Positions 9,913 to 19,527 of a stretch of 64,000 bases of DNA are shown here, one piece after another. The stretch is from Manduca sexta. Lineage: Eukaryota; Arthropoda; Insecta; Lepidoptera; Sphingidae. Made by a program: the position numbers and the translations under genes. The first letter of the stretch is position 1. Every line of letters starts with the position of its first letter. A model generated the notes under the pieces. That model did no database searches and had not been told where the DNA came from. It was given only the letters and a program-made list of their open reading frames with translations. The stretch is taken from contig NC_051115.1 in the NCBI RefSeq assembly GCF_014839805.1, forward strand, positions 4,400,600-4,464,599, in the 5' to 3' direction.

Positions 9913-10150
9913 GTGATTTTTTTTAATTGCTTTGAATGACGAGACGAACTTACCGTTCGCCTGATGGTAAGCGATACGATCCATAAACAGTAGGAACACC
10001 AACACATTGAATTACAAAGTGTTTAGTATTCCACTGCGCTCGCCATCCTGAGACATGAGATGTTAAGTCTTATGTCCAGTAGTTACATTGGCTACAATGT
10101 ACTTCCAATTGGACATAACAGCGACTATACACTGCTGCTTGGCGGCAAAA
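9913..10150 (-). repeat. Interspersed repeat G, reverse
   Basis: Reverse copy of the family seen complete at 37016: gaatgacgagacgaact, ccataaacagtaggaacacc, tccactgcgctcgccatcct, ctgcttggcggca. Confidence 0.75.
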
Positions 10151-10705
10151 ATAGATAAAAAAAGATAAATATCGAAAAATTTATCCAATTTCTTTCTTGT
10201 ACCTAGCCAAACGAATATTCTACCACTATCTCCTTGCTAATAAAAGTATACAAATAAATTGCATAAGCCTTGTTCCACAGCCTCCAAAATTATTTCACTC
10301 TCCTTGCCAAACTTAAGTCCGCATTTATTGCAGAACTTGTGTTCATTTGGCAGGTTTAACAAGTTAACAATACACCCCCCCTCCCAAGCCGCACCCTCCA
10401 AGGCTCGAACTATCTCGGCGCATTAATCACTAACGGAATTTTGTGGGACGGAGTTAGGTTGTGAGCAGTCGAGCCCTCATTGTATATGTTTTTTTATTTA
10501 TATATTTTTAACGTTTTTTATTTTAGTATTTTTCAAAATTAAAGAAATAGTTTTTAAGAATTTGAGTATTTTTCATAATAAATGTCAATGAATCTTTTTT
10601 TATGAAATATTGTTACGAAATTTACTCGTATGTTTTTTTTGTTTCACTTAATATATTTACATTCTATCAAAAATTTACAGGTTTAATACATTGGAACAAA
10701 AAAAC
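10151..10705. other. No recognised feature
   Basis: AT-rich, with short C-rich tract at 10372-10383. No repeat or frame placed. Confidence 0.3.
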
Positions 10706-10707
10706 AG

Positions 10708-10845
10708 GAGTAATGATTTATTATGTTTACGCCAATGTTAGACATCGAAATAAAAATATTTTACGATTTTTAGCGGTTTTTTACATTATAATTTCTCTTG
10801 ACGTTTTCAAGACTTTGCAGCCTTCATGGTCACGGGGCGGACTGA
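10708..10845 (+). repeat. Penelope-type flank repeat, partial
   Basis: Single arm of the family at 2857 and 19098: ttatgtttacgccaatgtta, gacatcg, the cggttttttac word, and gactttgcagccttcatggt followed by cacggggcgg. Confidence 0.7.
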
Positions 10846-10929
10846 CTTAATAAATTAATTAATGTTGGCGAAAGGCATTTAATTGATCCTATTTCTCGAT
10901 CCTACATCCATTACCTTGCATATACGACA

Positions 10930-10940
10930 TTTATTTGATA
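10930..10940. repeat. Left target-site duplication of nested SINE/LINE insertion
   Basis: The 11-base word tttatttgata occurs here and again at 15761-15771, just outside the head of the SINE. It brackets the SINE, its microsatellite tail and the LINE. Confidence 0.85.
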
Positions 10941-11230
10941 TATAATATAATATAATATAATATAATATAATATAATATAATATAATATAATATAATATAA
11001 TATAATATAATATAATATAATATAATATAATATAATATAATATAATATAATATAATATAATATAATATAATATAATATAATATAATATAATATAATATAA
11101 TATAATATAATATAATATAATATAATATAATATAATATAATATAATATAATATAATATAATATAATATAATATAATATAATATAATATAATATAATATAA
11201 TATAATATAATATAATATAATATAATATAA
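10938..11230. repeat. (TATAA)n microsatellite, left arm
   Basis: Almost perfect pentanucleotide array of about 290 bases. Read as the expanded 3' tail of the minus-strand SINE at 15452-15760: other copies of that SINE end in gggctgatattatta. Confidence 0.95.
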
Positions 11231-11324
11231 GCCCCCCGAAGTCCTACCTTACGCCCGAGTCGACCATCAGACCTCGTGGGGGGCGGGCAACGTGTATAAG
11301 TAAAACTGACACGGCTAACAAGGT
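11231..11324 (+). ncRNA. HDV-like self-cleaving ribozyme at the LINE 5' end
   Basis: The double-pseudoknot can be paired by eye. P1: GCCCCCC 11231-11237 with GGGGGGC 11278-11284. P2: ACCTT 11246-11250 with AAGGT 11320-11324. P3: ACG 11251-11253 with CGT 11275-11277, directly adjoining both P2 and P1 as the fold requires. Then GGGCAAC 11285-11291, the same string that follows P1 in hepatitis delta ribozyme, giving the P1.1 guanines. P4: CGTGT 11291-11295 with ACACG 11309-11313. The J4/2 strand is GCTAAC 11314-11319, with C11315 in the place of the catalytic cytosine. The predicted cut is just 5' of G11231, the exact junction with the microsatellite. HDV-like ribozymes are known at the 5' ends of R2 and several other non-LTR elements. 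Activity is inferred, not shown. Confidence 0.8.
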
Positions 11325-11342
11325 TAAGGTGACCCATTAAAT

Positions 11343-13280
11343 ATGGAGATTGATTCAAATAGTAAACGTATAGGGCCGCTGTCCGGGGGCGATCGCCGGA
11401 GCACGTCCGTGGCTGGTGTCGGACGTGGCAGAATGCTAGCCAGCGACTCTCGACGCACCGGCTGGTCGGGAGTCGGGGACAGGGGGGTTCGGGGTAGGTC
11501 CCTAGATGTTACAGCCGAAGACTCAACGGGTGATACTTTGCGGACTAGGGAGGCGTCTCCCGCAAGCTCTGCCGGTACATCCACATCGACCACAGTAACA
11601 ACAAAAGATGCTAGACAAAAGTGGTCAAACAGCGAATTAGAAGAACTCATGTTCTGTTACTACAAAGCCAAGGCTGGAGGACCTGGCTACATAAAGAGAC
11701 TAGAAGCCATATTCAAAACAAGAAACCCAAATAACCCAAAATGTAGGCAATTTACAGGCAATAAGTTATCCAATCAAGTGCGCAGTGTATTATCACGAAG
11801 GTGTATCTCAACAGAGCTATTGGAACATATTAAGAGAAAAGCCGAGCAGGTACACCCATCACCGAACACACAATCTCGCGATGTACCCCGAATAACTACC
11901 GAAACAACAAACACTCAATTTACAGCTAACCACGACATACTTACAGCAACAATAACACAAGCTACTAACATCTCCCGAGATCAACCCACACCGCAACACG
12001 CTGATCTCACACCTAATAATATACCGCACACACTCACTTTTGAACAATCCCAATTAAATACACAAGACCCAAACACTACGCTTACTCGTGAATCTGAGAT
12101 ACGGGGAGTTTTAGCCAATGAGGATCAAGACGTAATCATTATGGAACTGTTGCAAGTACTATCAGAAGTCAGAGAAACACCTATAGAGCACAGAAAGTTT
12201 TTACCTAAACCATGTTTTAGTAAACAATTCATATCTAACTTAAACACAATAAATGCATACTTACCAAACCTTTTAGCAACACATACATCATTGCGCGAAA
12301 TTAGCGATGTTATTTATGCAGCTGCAAAAACATTAATTATCACAAACCAACAATCCCCATACACACCACCGATGGTACCAAAACCAAAACAAGACCCACC
12401 GTGGAAAAAAAGAATTAAACGAAAAATAGAAGATTTTAGGAAAGAATTAGGAAGATTAGTAGAGATTAAAGGAGGAGCCAATAGCAGAAGAATGATAAAT
12501 GTTAAACGCACATTATACAAAAAATACAAAATCACTAATGAGGTAGAATTAAATAACACTATTGAAATACTAAAACAAAAAGTAAAAGCTTTAGCAGGTA
12601 GGCTACGTAGGTATGAAGAGATTAATGAGAGGAAAACACAAAACAAACTATTCGCACAAAATCAACACAAATTTTATAGGGCACTCAATAATACACAACA
12701 TAATCCCACTCAAATCCCAACCAAAGAAGCCATACAAAACTTTTGGACAAACATACTAACAAATCCTATAGCATACAATACAGAGGCGACATGGATAACC
12801 GAAATAGAAAGATCTGCTGTAAATATTGAAAGACACCAGTTTGAAGATATAGATGTAGGGAAAGTAAGAGACGCAGTTAGGAAAACGCAAAATTGGAAGA
12901 CACCCGGTATAGACAAAATCCAAAACTACTACCTTAAATATTTCACGAGCGCCCATAAACACATTGCCCAGCTATTTAACAGGATGGTTAAAGGATTAGA
13001 ACCCATTGACAGTTGGTTTACGACAGGTCACGTTATATTAATACCCAAAAGCGATGACACTCAGGACCCAAAGAACTGGCGTCCTATAGCATGTTTGCCA
13101 TCTATGTATAAATTACTAACATCTATTATGGCTAACGAACTCTATGTACATTGTGACAAAAATGACATTCTAGCACCAGAACAAAGAGGCTGCAGGCGAC
13201 GAGTACGGGGCTGCAAAGATCATCTCATGATCAACAAGGCCATACTTGAAGACGCACATAAATGCCAAAAAAAATCTTAG
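11343..13280 (+). CDS. Dong/R4-like polyprotein, N-terminal part (Myb-like + RT N-half)
   Basis: 645 residues from the first ATG after the ribozyme. Residues 1-90 are basic and Ser/Gly/Thr-rich. About 91-160 form a Myb/trihelix-like segment (KWSNSELEELMFCYY and a later cluster SNQVRSVLSRR), the likely target-DNA binding part. About 365-460 is lysine-rich and helical. The reverse transcriptase begins near residue 515 (NWKTPGIDKI), followed by HVILIPKSDD and NWRPIACLPSMYKLL, the fingers motifs of non-LTR RTs. The frame ends at an artificial stop after a run of eight A (13268-13275); coding sense continues in the next frame, so one base was probably gained or lost in that run. Confidence 0.85.
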   Translation: MEIDSNSKRIGPLSGGDRRSTSVAGVGRGRMLASDSRRTGWSGVGDRGVRGRSLDVTAEDSTGDTLRTREASPASSAGTSTSTTVTTKDARQKWSNSELEELMFCYYKAKAGGPGYIKRLEAIFKTRNPNNPKCRQFTGNKLSNQVRSVLSRRCISTELLEHIKRKAEQVHPSPNTQSRDVPRITTETTNTQFTANHDILTATITQATNISRDQPTPQHADLTPNNIPHTLTFEQSQLNTQDPNTTLTRESEIRGVLANEDQDVIIMELLQVLSEVRETPIEHRKFLPKPCFSKQFISNLNTINAYLPNLLATHTSLREISDVIYAAAKTLIITNQQSPYTPPMVPKPKQDPPWKKRIKRKIEDFRKELGRLVEIKGGANSRRMINVKRTLYKKYKITNEVELNNTIEILKQKVKALAGRLRRYEEINERKTQNKLFAQNQHKFYRALNNTQHNPTQIPTKEAIQNFWTNILTNPIAYNTEATWITEIERSAVNIERHQFEDIDVGKVRDAVRKTQNWKTPGIDKIQNYYLKYFTSAHKHIAQLFNRMVKGLEPIDSWFTTGHVILIPKSDDTQDPKNWRPIACLPSMYKLLTSIMANELYVHCDKNDILAPEQRGCRRRVRGCKDHLMINKAILEDAHKCQKKS

Positions 13281-14583
13281 CATGGCGTGGATTGACTATC
13301 GGAAAGCTTTTGATAGCATGTCGCACGACTGGCTACTCAGGATACTAGATCTCTACAAATGCCCACCTATTATCCGAAGTTTTCTAGAGATGGTCATGCC
13401 CACGTGGAACGTGATCATGACAGCTCGCGGAGGTAACGCGTGTGTAACCACCGACCCCATATACATTCGTCGAGGAATATTCCAAGGCGACTCTTTATCC
13501 CCACTTTTATTCTGTTTAGGCATTAACCCTCTATCTCAAATTCTAAGCAAATATGAATTTAAAGGATACCGACTCAAAGATAATACCACAATAAATCATC
13601 TACTATACATGGACGACGTAAAGATTTATGCAAATAGTAAAACTAATCTAAAAGTTCTGATAGACACCACAGAAATATTTACTAGAGACATAGGGATGGA
13701 GTTCGGACTCAATAAATGCAATGTACTACATTTGGTAGCAGGAAGGAGAAATGAGCATCATGGGGAAGGACATATTCTGTTAAATGGAGAAGAATTTAGA
13801 CATTTACAAATAAATGAAAAATATAAATATTTAGGGATTAACGAGGCAGGTAAAATAGATCATGGAGAAATCAGGCAACAGATACAAAAAGAATATTTCC
13901 GTAGAGTAAAACATCTAACAGCTTCATATCTCAATGCGCGAAATCTTTTAAGAGCGATTAACATCTACGCGGTACCGGTTTTATTGTATACTTTTGGAAT
14001 TATTAACTATAAAACAATAGATCTTAAGAAAATAGACGTAAAAACTAGGAAATTATTAGCAATGAATAAAGCACACCAACAAAAAGCAGACGTAGAAAGA
14101 TTGTACTTGCCAATAGATGAAGGAGGAAGGGGCTTAACCAGTTTAGAAACATTACACCATACACAAATAATTAAATACAATACATATTTAGATACCAAAA
14201 AGGATTATATACTAAGAGCAATATTGGAACACGATAAAAATAAAGACAAATATTCTATAACAAAGGAAAATCAAATTTATCTAGAGGAGTTAGGTTTAAG
14301 ACAAAATCAACAATATACAGATAAAGAAATCAAACACGCAATAGTTAAAATAAGAGTACAAAAAATAAAGTTAAAATCTTTGCATGGACAGTTTTATAAA
14401 TCCGTTTTGGAAAAGGAAAATATAGATAGGGCACAATCCTTCCGGTGGCTTAAAAAACAACCCGTATCTCCAACATTAGAGTCAGCCATATTCGCAATTC
14501 AGGATCAAGCAGTTATGACTAAACAACACGAGCGGGACATATTAAAAGAGCAGTCGACGGTAAATGCCGGCTTTGTTCGGTAA
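13270..14583 (+). CDS. Dong/R4-like polyprotein, central part (RT catalytic core)
   Basis: Continues the reverse transcriptase in frame +1 relative to the first part. The catalytic motifs are intact: WIDYRKAFDSM (first aspartate) near 13290, GIFQGDSLSPLLFCL near 13475, and YMDD at 13606-13617, followed by the KCNVL and KYKYLG motifs and a long thumb/linker with YLPIDEGGRGL. These spellings are those of the R2/R4 group rather than of Jockey or RTE. An ATG at 13246 opens the frame but lies before the true junction; the start given here is where homology-like sense begins. Ends at a false stop created by a second frame change near 14550. Confidence 0.85.
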   Translation, partial: KNLSMAWIDYRKAFDSMSHDWLLRILDLYKCPPIIRSFLEMVMPTWNVIMTARGGNACVTTDPIYIRRGIFQGDSLSPLLFCLGINPLSQILSKYEFKGYRLKDNTTINHLLYMDDVKIYANSKTNLKVLIDTTEIFTRDIGMEFGLNKCNVLHLVAGRRNEHHGEGHILLNGEEFRHLQINEKYKYLGINEAGKIDHGEIRQQIQKEYFRRVKHLTASYLNARNLLRAINIYAVPVLLYTFGIINYKTIDLKKIDVKTRKLLAMNKAHQQKADVERLYLPIDEGGRGLTSLETLHHTQIIKYNTYLDTKKDYILRAILEHDKNKDKYSITKENQIYLEELGLRQNQQYTDKEIKHAIVKIRVQKIKLKSLHGQFYKSVLEKENIDRAQSFRWLKKQPVSPTLESAIFAIQDQAVMTKQHERDILKEQSTVNAGFVR

Positions 14584-15149
14584 AAGACGAGACCACACAA
14601 CATATAGTTTCCGGGTGTGAAAAACTAGCGGGCACTTACTACACTAAACGACACAACAATATAGTACAATATATTTACTGGACCCTAGCTAAGAAACATA
14701 AATTTCCAGTGTCAAACCTGTGGTGGCAAGAACACTTGATGCAACCACAAGTTAAAGAAAATGATAGCGCCAAACTAATGTGGGAGATACCAGTCCAAAC
14801 AGATAATACCATAGTACACAATAGGCCGGATATAATATACATTAACAAAACAGAGAATAAAACATACCTTATAGATATCACAGTTCCATCAGATTATAAC
14901 ATAGGAGCAAAAGAAATTGAAAAATTAAGTAAATACCATCCACTGAAACGCGAAATAGCCAGGTTATGGAACACATCAACAGAAATCATTCCCATAGTTG
15001 TAGGAGCCACAGGGGTAATTGCGAAATCCCTACACAAATACTGCAATAAATTGGACTCAGGAATAAACATACACATCATCCAGAAACAGGCATCCATCCA
15101 CACAACAAAAATAATAAGTAAAGTTCTAGGGGATTCCGTTTTCACTTAA
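14562..15149 (+). CDS. Dong/R4-like polyprotein, C-terminal part (CCHC + restriction-like endonuclease)
   Basis: The frame that carries sense after 14562 starts with CRLC...H....C (14565-14620), the CCHC knuckle that sits between RT and endonuclease in R2/R4 elements. Then come RPD near 14823 and the IDIT strand at 14871-14882 with VPSD after it, the PD-(D/E)xK-type core (RPD...D.TVP) of the restriction-like endonuclease that nicks the target to start target-primed reverse transcription. An in-frame ATG exists only at 14709. The stop at 15147-15149 is followed by a short 3' UTR. About 195 residues, a normal length for this domain. Confidence 0.8.
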   Translation, partial: KCRLCSVKDETTQHIVSGCEKLAGTYYTKRHNNIVQYIYWTLAKKHKFPVSNLWWQEHLMQPQVKENDSAKLMWEIPVQTDNTIVHNRPDIIYINKTENKTYLIDITVPSDYNIGAKEIEKLSKYHPLKREIARLWNTSTEIIPIVVGATGVIAKSLHKYCNKLDSGINIHIIQKQASIHTTKIISKVLGDSVFT

Positions 15150-15239
15150 AGGGAAACTGGGCCACCCTTTCCCTGAGGGTCTCAGGGCGGGCGTTCAGTA
15201 TTCCGAGCTTAGCTCGAGCAGAGGAAAACCTCAAAAATT

Positions 15240-15454
15240 AATATAATATAATATAATATAATATAATATAATATAATATAATATAATATAATATAATATA
15301 ATATAATATAATATAATATAATATAATATAATATAATATAATATAATATAATATAATATAATATAATATAATATAATATAATATAATATAATATAATATA
15401 ATATAATATAATATAATATAATATAATATAATATAATATAATATAATATAATAT
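15240..15454. repeat. (ATATA)n microsatellite, right arm
   Basis: About 215 bases of the same pentanucleotide as the left arm, running without a break into the 3' end of SINE family A at 15455. Confidence 0.95.
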
Positions 15455-15760
15455 CAGCCCTGTATTATATACTGTCCCACTGTTGGGCACGGGCCTCCTC
15501 TACTACTGAGAGGGATTAGGCCTTAGTCCACCACGCTGGCCTAGTGCGGATTGGTAGACTTCACACACCTTCGAAATTCCTATAAAGGAACTTCTCAGAT
15601 GTGCAGGTTTCCTCACGATGTTTTCCTTCACCGTTAAAGCGAACGATAAATTCACAAAGAATACACACATGATTTTAGAAAAGTCAGAGGTGTGTGCCCT
15701 TGGGATTTGAACCTGCGGACATTCGTCTCGGCAGACCGTTCCATACCCAACTAGGCTGGC
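15452..15760 (-). mobile_element. SINE family A, complete, whose tail hosts the LINE
   Basis: On the minus strand: head agcctagttgggtatggaac, B-box-like ggttcaaatcccaagggcac, body, and 3' end gtgggacagtatataataca followed by ggctgat and the pentanucleotide array. The TSD word tttatttgata directly abuts the head at 15761 and is found again at the far end of the left array. Confidence 0.9.
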
Positions 15761-15862
15761 TTTATTTGATAATTCACTATTATTTGTCCCCTCAATAAAA
15801 CCCCCAACTCCGTCCACTGTAATTGACCCACGCACCTAACTACATCTCCACATAATGGCAAA

Positions 15863-16233
15863 CAGGGTCATTTTGACATCGCGTTACTAAATAAAACCAC
15901 ATACTTATCTACTTGGACTTGGACTACCACTACAATAAGTTACTTGAGCCGTAGATGTAAAATAAAAAGTGTAAGTTTCGAACAAAAAATAATAAAAATC
16001 TATTTTAACTACTACTCTAAGAGAATTCGTCGCAGCAAAATCATACTTTCAGTCAGAATTACACGCACACGCCATATTCGTATTAAACTACAAAATGATC
16101 AAAAAATCTGAAAACTACAACCAGAATTTTTCCTGAAAATATTGGTAATAATGGATGATTTTTGGCACAAAGTTAGCAAAGGTGAAGACGAGTATGTGGT
16201 TTCATTTAGTAACGCAATGTCAAAATGACCGTG
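15863..16233. mobile_element. TIR element F (MITE), 371 bp
   Basis: Terminal inverted repeats of about 45 bp, with cores cagggtcattttgacat and its reverse complement atgtcaaaatgacc at the far end. No coding content, so non-autonomous. At least four other copies or fragments lie in the window (32626, 35565, 42622, 58178). The 35565 copy is flanked by tata on both sides; this copy shows no clear duplication. Confidence 0.85.
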
Positions 16234-16310
16234 TATACTAGCGAACTTTTTCTATCCATTTTCGTTAATTCCATTTTTACCAGCCTTGCATATTTACGTA
16301 TATCATATCA

Positions 16311-16385
16311 TCATTATCCAGGGTCCATATAAACCGATTCCTACAGGCTTACCTTTCGTAATTTATGTAAAATTTAATTACCAAA
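16311..16385 (+). repeat. hAT-like element K, terminal fragment
   Basis: Words tccatataaaccgattccta and ggctta..tttcg match the left-end region of the elements at 26499 and 27322. Truncated at the SINE that follows. Confidence 0.45.
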
Positions 16386-16705
16386 AGCGGCGATAACCTA
16401 GTTGGATGTGGAACGACTGCAAAGACGAATGTCCGCAGGTTCAAATCCCAAGGGCACACACCTCTGACTTTTCTAAAATCATGTGTGCATTCCTTTGAAT
16501 TTATCGTTCGCTTTAATGGTGAAGGAAAACATCGTGAGGAAACCTACATACCTGAGAAGTTCTCTATAGGAATTTCGAGGGTGTTTGAAGTCTACCAATC
16601 CGCACTACAGCGTGGTAGACTAAAGCCAATCCCTCTCAGTAGTAGAGAAGGCCCGTGAAGCAGTAGGATAGTATACAATACAGGGCATATATTAATATAT
16701 ATAAG
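16386..16705 (+). mobile_element. SINE family A, near full-length
   Basis: Head gataacctagttggatgtgg, B-box-like ggttcaaatcccaagggcac, body and 3' end cagtaggatagtatacaata with a TA-rich tail. Confidence 0.85.
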
Positions 16706-16819
16706 TAACATAAAAGAATTAGGTACTGAGCAAACGTCTTTTTAACTCAGATTAAAAACACGAAAAAACATAGGGAATCGAGTCCAATATCGCAAAATGA
16801 AAGCTCTACAAACATAAAA

Positions 16820-16997
16820 AGCAGCCAATGTAACTACTGGACAAAATAAGACTTAACATCTCACGTCTCAGGATGGCGAGCGCAGTGGAATACCAAACAA
16901 TACTTTGTTATATAAAGTGTTGGTGTTTCTACTGTTTATGGATCGTATCGCTTACTATCAAGCGAACGGCAAGCTCGTCTCGTCATACAAAGCAAAA
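16820..16997 (+). repeat. Repeat G, 5'-truncated
   Basis: From gccaatgtaactactggaca through ggatggcgagcgcagtggaa to gctcgtctcgtcatacaaag with an A-rich end. Compare the complete copy at 37016. Confidence 0.8.
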
Positions 16998-17147
16998 AAA
17001 AGACTTCGTATTAAATAACCTCCTTTTTGCAGTCGGTTAAAAATGAACTAAGATTATAAAGAACCTCTACTTTTATAAACATCTCATATCTATTAAACGA
17101 GGGGGAGATCTCAGATAAAATTGTTATCTTATAGTATACGACATTGA

Positions 17148-17420
17148 AATGAAATCATTTATTTAAACCCGTAAAATGTTATACATTATTTAGATTCCGT
17201 TAATATTAACTCTACCACCAGTTCGTGCAGTTCTCACCAGAGAACGGGCAAGAAACTGGTGTTGCGCTTTTCAAAATCAATTTAAGTTATAGACTGTATA
17301 GAACATGATACAGAGTTTTTTTTATTGTTGTTTAGAGAAGTTAATTTATATGCTCGCAAAATAGGGAATAATTATATTAATAAACAAAATAAGCCATTCA
17401 ATTTGTAACGTTAATATAAC
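17148..17420 (-). repeat. Repeat D with (TTTCA)n tail, reverse
   Basis: Contains gttatacattatttagattc, ctctaccaccagttcgtgca and ggtgttgcgcttttcaa. On the minus strand it ends in a short ATTTC-type tail (gaaatgaaatc at 17148). Five copies are in the window. Tail and 5' variation suggest retroposition; clade unknown. Confidence 0.75.
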
Positions 17421-17581
17421 GAGATTAAGTACATTATATTATTTTACTAGATTTTACTTATAGCTCCGCTCGTTACAAAAATCTCTAAAACTGTAAAACG
17501 TCAGCGACTTCTATTTAAAAAAAAAACATTATTTCCCTTGGAAGCAAAAGAAAAAGAATAAAAAGTAATCGGAATTTAATA

Positions 17582-17803
17582 GTGGTAGGATATATTTATA
17601 TCCGCCTGGATAACGACCATACACAAGGTGTTAAAACCCGCCATAGTAGCCCATAGGTCGCGTTCCGGGTTCAGTCTGTGTATATCCGGTTCCAACAGGC
17701 ATAATTGTGTCGACTGAGGGGTAATCTCTCGTCAGTCGACATTGGAGCCCACTCCACTTACCATCAAATGCAGTGGGTCTTTGCCATGCTCGCATAAAAA
17801 AAA
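17582..17803 (+). repeat. Repeat C, complete reference copy
   Basis: Runs from ggtaggatatatttatatcc through ttaaaacccgccatagtagc, gcgttccgggttcagtctgt and cgactgaggggtaatctctc to tgctcgcataaaaaaaa. The A-rich 3' end suggests a SINE-like retroposon, but I find no convincing tRNA, 7SL or 5S head. Confidence 0.8.
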
Positions 17804-18432
17804 ATACAATTGGCAACACGAAAAATCGATCTTATTTTTAACAAACTTCAAAGGACGAGGTTCTCAATTCGACTGTACGTTGTTCTTTTTTTTAATCTCT
17901 TTTTAAAAGCACACGCAATGGAATCATACAATATTGCGTTGCACATCGAGTTCTGCAATGGAAGATCTCGAATATTCTCGAGCATGATTTTGTTGGTTAA
18001 AAAAAGGTATCGGAATAGTTGATCATTATGATCTGTTAAATAGTTTTATTTATTGGATATTAGATAATATTGCAATCATCTTTTAAAGCGATATATTGAT
18101 TTACATAAAGTATTTTTAAAATGACGCAAAATGGCTTTCATTTGTTTCTTTGTGTTTCATTAGTTAATTTAAGGTATATTATCTATCTTACATATATTTT
18201 TGCTCGTTATAATTAATGAAAAATATGCAAATGTATAAAAAAAATTGAGAATTTTACAACTACATTTCATATTTCTTGTTATTTATTTGTTTTTTTTTTA
18301 ATTAAAAACTAAAACAATAATTAATCATGACAAATAAAGAAATATACCAAACTTACCACAGTAAAAAAATATAAATAAAATCAATTACCAGCCAGCACCC
18401 GAGCGCAAATTCAAAAAAAGAACGCGTAGTTT
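17804..18432. other. AT-rich, no feature recognised
   Basis: About 630 bases of very AT-rich DNA. The 70-codon frame at 17810 has no recognisable protein features. Confidence 0.35.
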
Positions 18433-18444
18433 TTAAAAATCGAA

Positions 18445-18545
18445 CAGGTGGTTGAGGCCGCTAGCGCGCCGCGTGCACAGCGCCACGTATCGCGCGCGAC
18501 TGGCCGGGCGGCGGGCCCTCCGCGGCCGCGGCGCGCAAGCGTTAT
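18445..18545. other. Isolated CpG-rich, GC-rich block
   Basis: About 100 bases of strongly GC- and CpG-rich sequence in AT-rich surroundings. On the minus strand one frame reads through it and ends ...SGLNHLFDF then a stop, which could be the end of a last exon. No convincing acceptor or known protein was found, so I leave it as composition only. Confidence 0.5.
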
Positions 18546-18825
18546 GCCATTTCGAATCGTCATAGAATAAATAGAGTATTGGGAAACAGACAGGAAATAT
18601 CTTACAGTCCCTTTCAATTAACAGTACCAATTTTTCCTTTCGATCCGATCCCGACAAAACACTAATCAAAATGTCATTTGTAAATATGTCAAAATATGGT
18701 CCGATTAGTATTGACTAATTACTTTTTGTTATGATTTGGAGGTACCGTGTTGAGGTTCTAAGAAGTTAATTTAATTCTTGCATGCAATATGCTGATTTTT
18801 CTGAAATAAATTGTTTATAATTATA

Positions 18826-19034
18826 CTAGCTTTTGCTTGGCTTCGCTCGCGTGATTTTGTTTTCCGGGATAAAAATCTCGCTAAATATCCTCCTGGGATA
18901 TAAAGTAGCCTATAACCTTCCCAGGGTCTTAAACTATCTCCATACCAAATTTCATAAAAATCCGTTCAGTAGATTTTGAGAAAATCGATAACATACAGAC
19001 AGAAAAGGGGACTTTGTTTTATAATATGTAGAGA
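18826..19034 (-). mobile_element. Helitron-like element, family 1, 209 bp, reverse
   Basis: A|CTAG at 18826 followed by cttttgcttggcttcgctcg; body caaatttcataaaaatccgt; right border gtagaGA|T at 19033-19035. Both borders obey the A|T insertion rule. Confidence 0.85.
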
Positions 19035-19097
19035 TTTCCAAACCAAATTATCGTAAGGTTTGACAAATTAACAATAAACAAACAACCGGTTATGCAT

Positions 19098-19290
19098 GAT
19101 GATTTCTTATGTTTACGCGAATGTTAGACATTGAAATTAAACTACTTTTCGGATTCTATCGCGGTTTTTTATAGCAGTCTAGTCCCCCCCCCCCTGACTA
19201 TGATGGCTGCAAAGTCTTCGAAACGTCGGGAGAAAACTAAAACATTAAAACCGCGATAAAATCCGAAAAGTAGTTTACTTTCAACGTCTA
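19098..19290. mobile_element. Fold-back copy of Penelope-type flank repeat
   Basis: Two inverted arms, each with aaactacttttcggatt and a cgcggtttt core, surround a short centre with a poly-C run (19186-19196) and ggctgcaaagtcttcgaaac. The internal protein-coding piece of the 2857 copy is missing. Confidence 0.7.
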
Positions 19291-19527
19291 TGCATGATCA
19301 AATGTGTTGCCAACCCTAAGTTATGATTGAGGTTGATGCTTGATGTTTCGTAACGCCTACGTGGCCACAATGTCCATCAAACTGGAACACAATACTGCTC
19401 GCACAATTGACTATGATAGACATCGCGGTGGAACGAACCGACGGACCCTTGTATAGACATTTAACACCTAGAAAATAGCGACAAAACAACTTAATGATAT
19501 TACTGTAGTAAATTCCTAAAATCCCTA

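Larger units (their letters stand above)
11231..15239 (+). mobile_element. Dong/R4-like non-LTR retrotransposon, about 4.0 kb
   Basis: A complete-length LINE bounded on both sides by the same (TATAA)n array. Features in order: an HDV-like ribozyme fold at the 5' end (11231-11324), a start codon at 11343, one long coding region (Myb-like domain, reverse transcriptase with YMDD, CCHC knuckle, restriction-like endonuclease), a stop at 15149, and a 90-base 3' UTR. The domain order, the absence of an APE endonuclease and the placement inside a TAA-rich simple repeat match what is known of the Bombyx element Dong and the R4 clade. Two frame changes (about 13270 and 14550) make this copy non-coding as assembled. 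Confidence 0.85.

Noticed and set aside
10879..11358. 159-codon minus-strand frame of repeated IILYY
   Set aside because: It is the (TATAA)n microsatellite read as protein; the same happens at 15209-15490.
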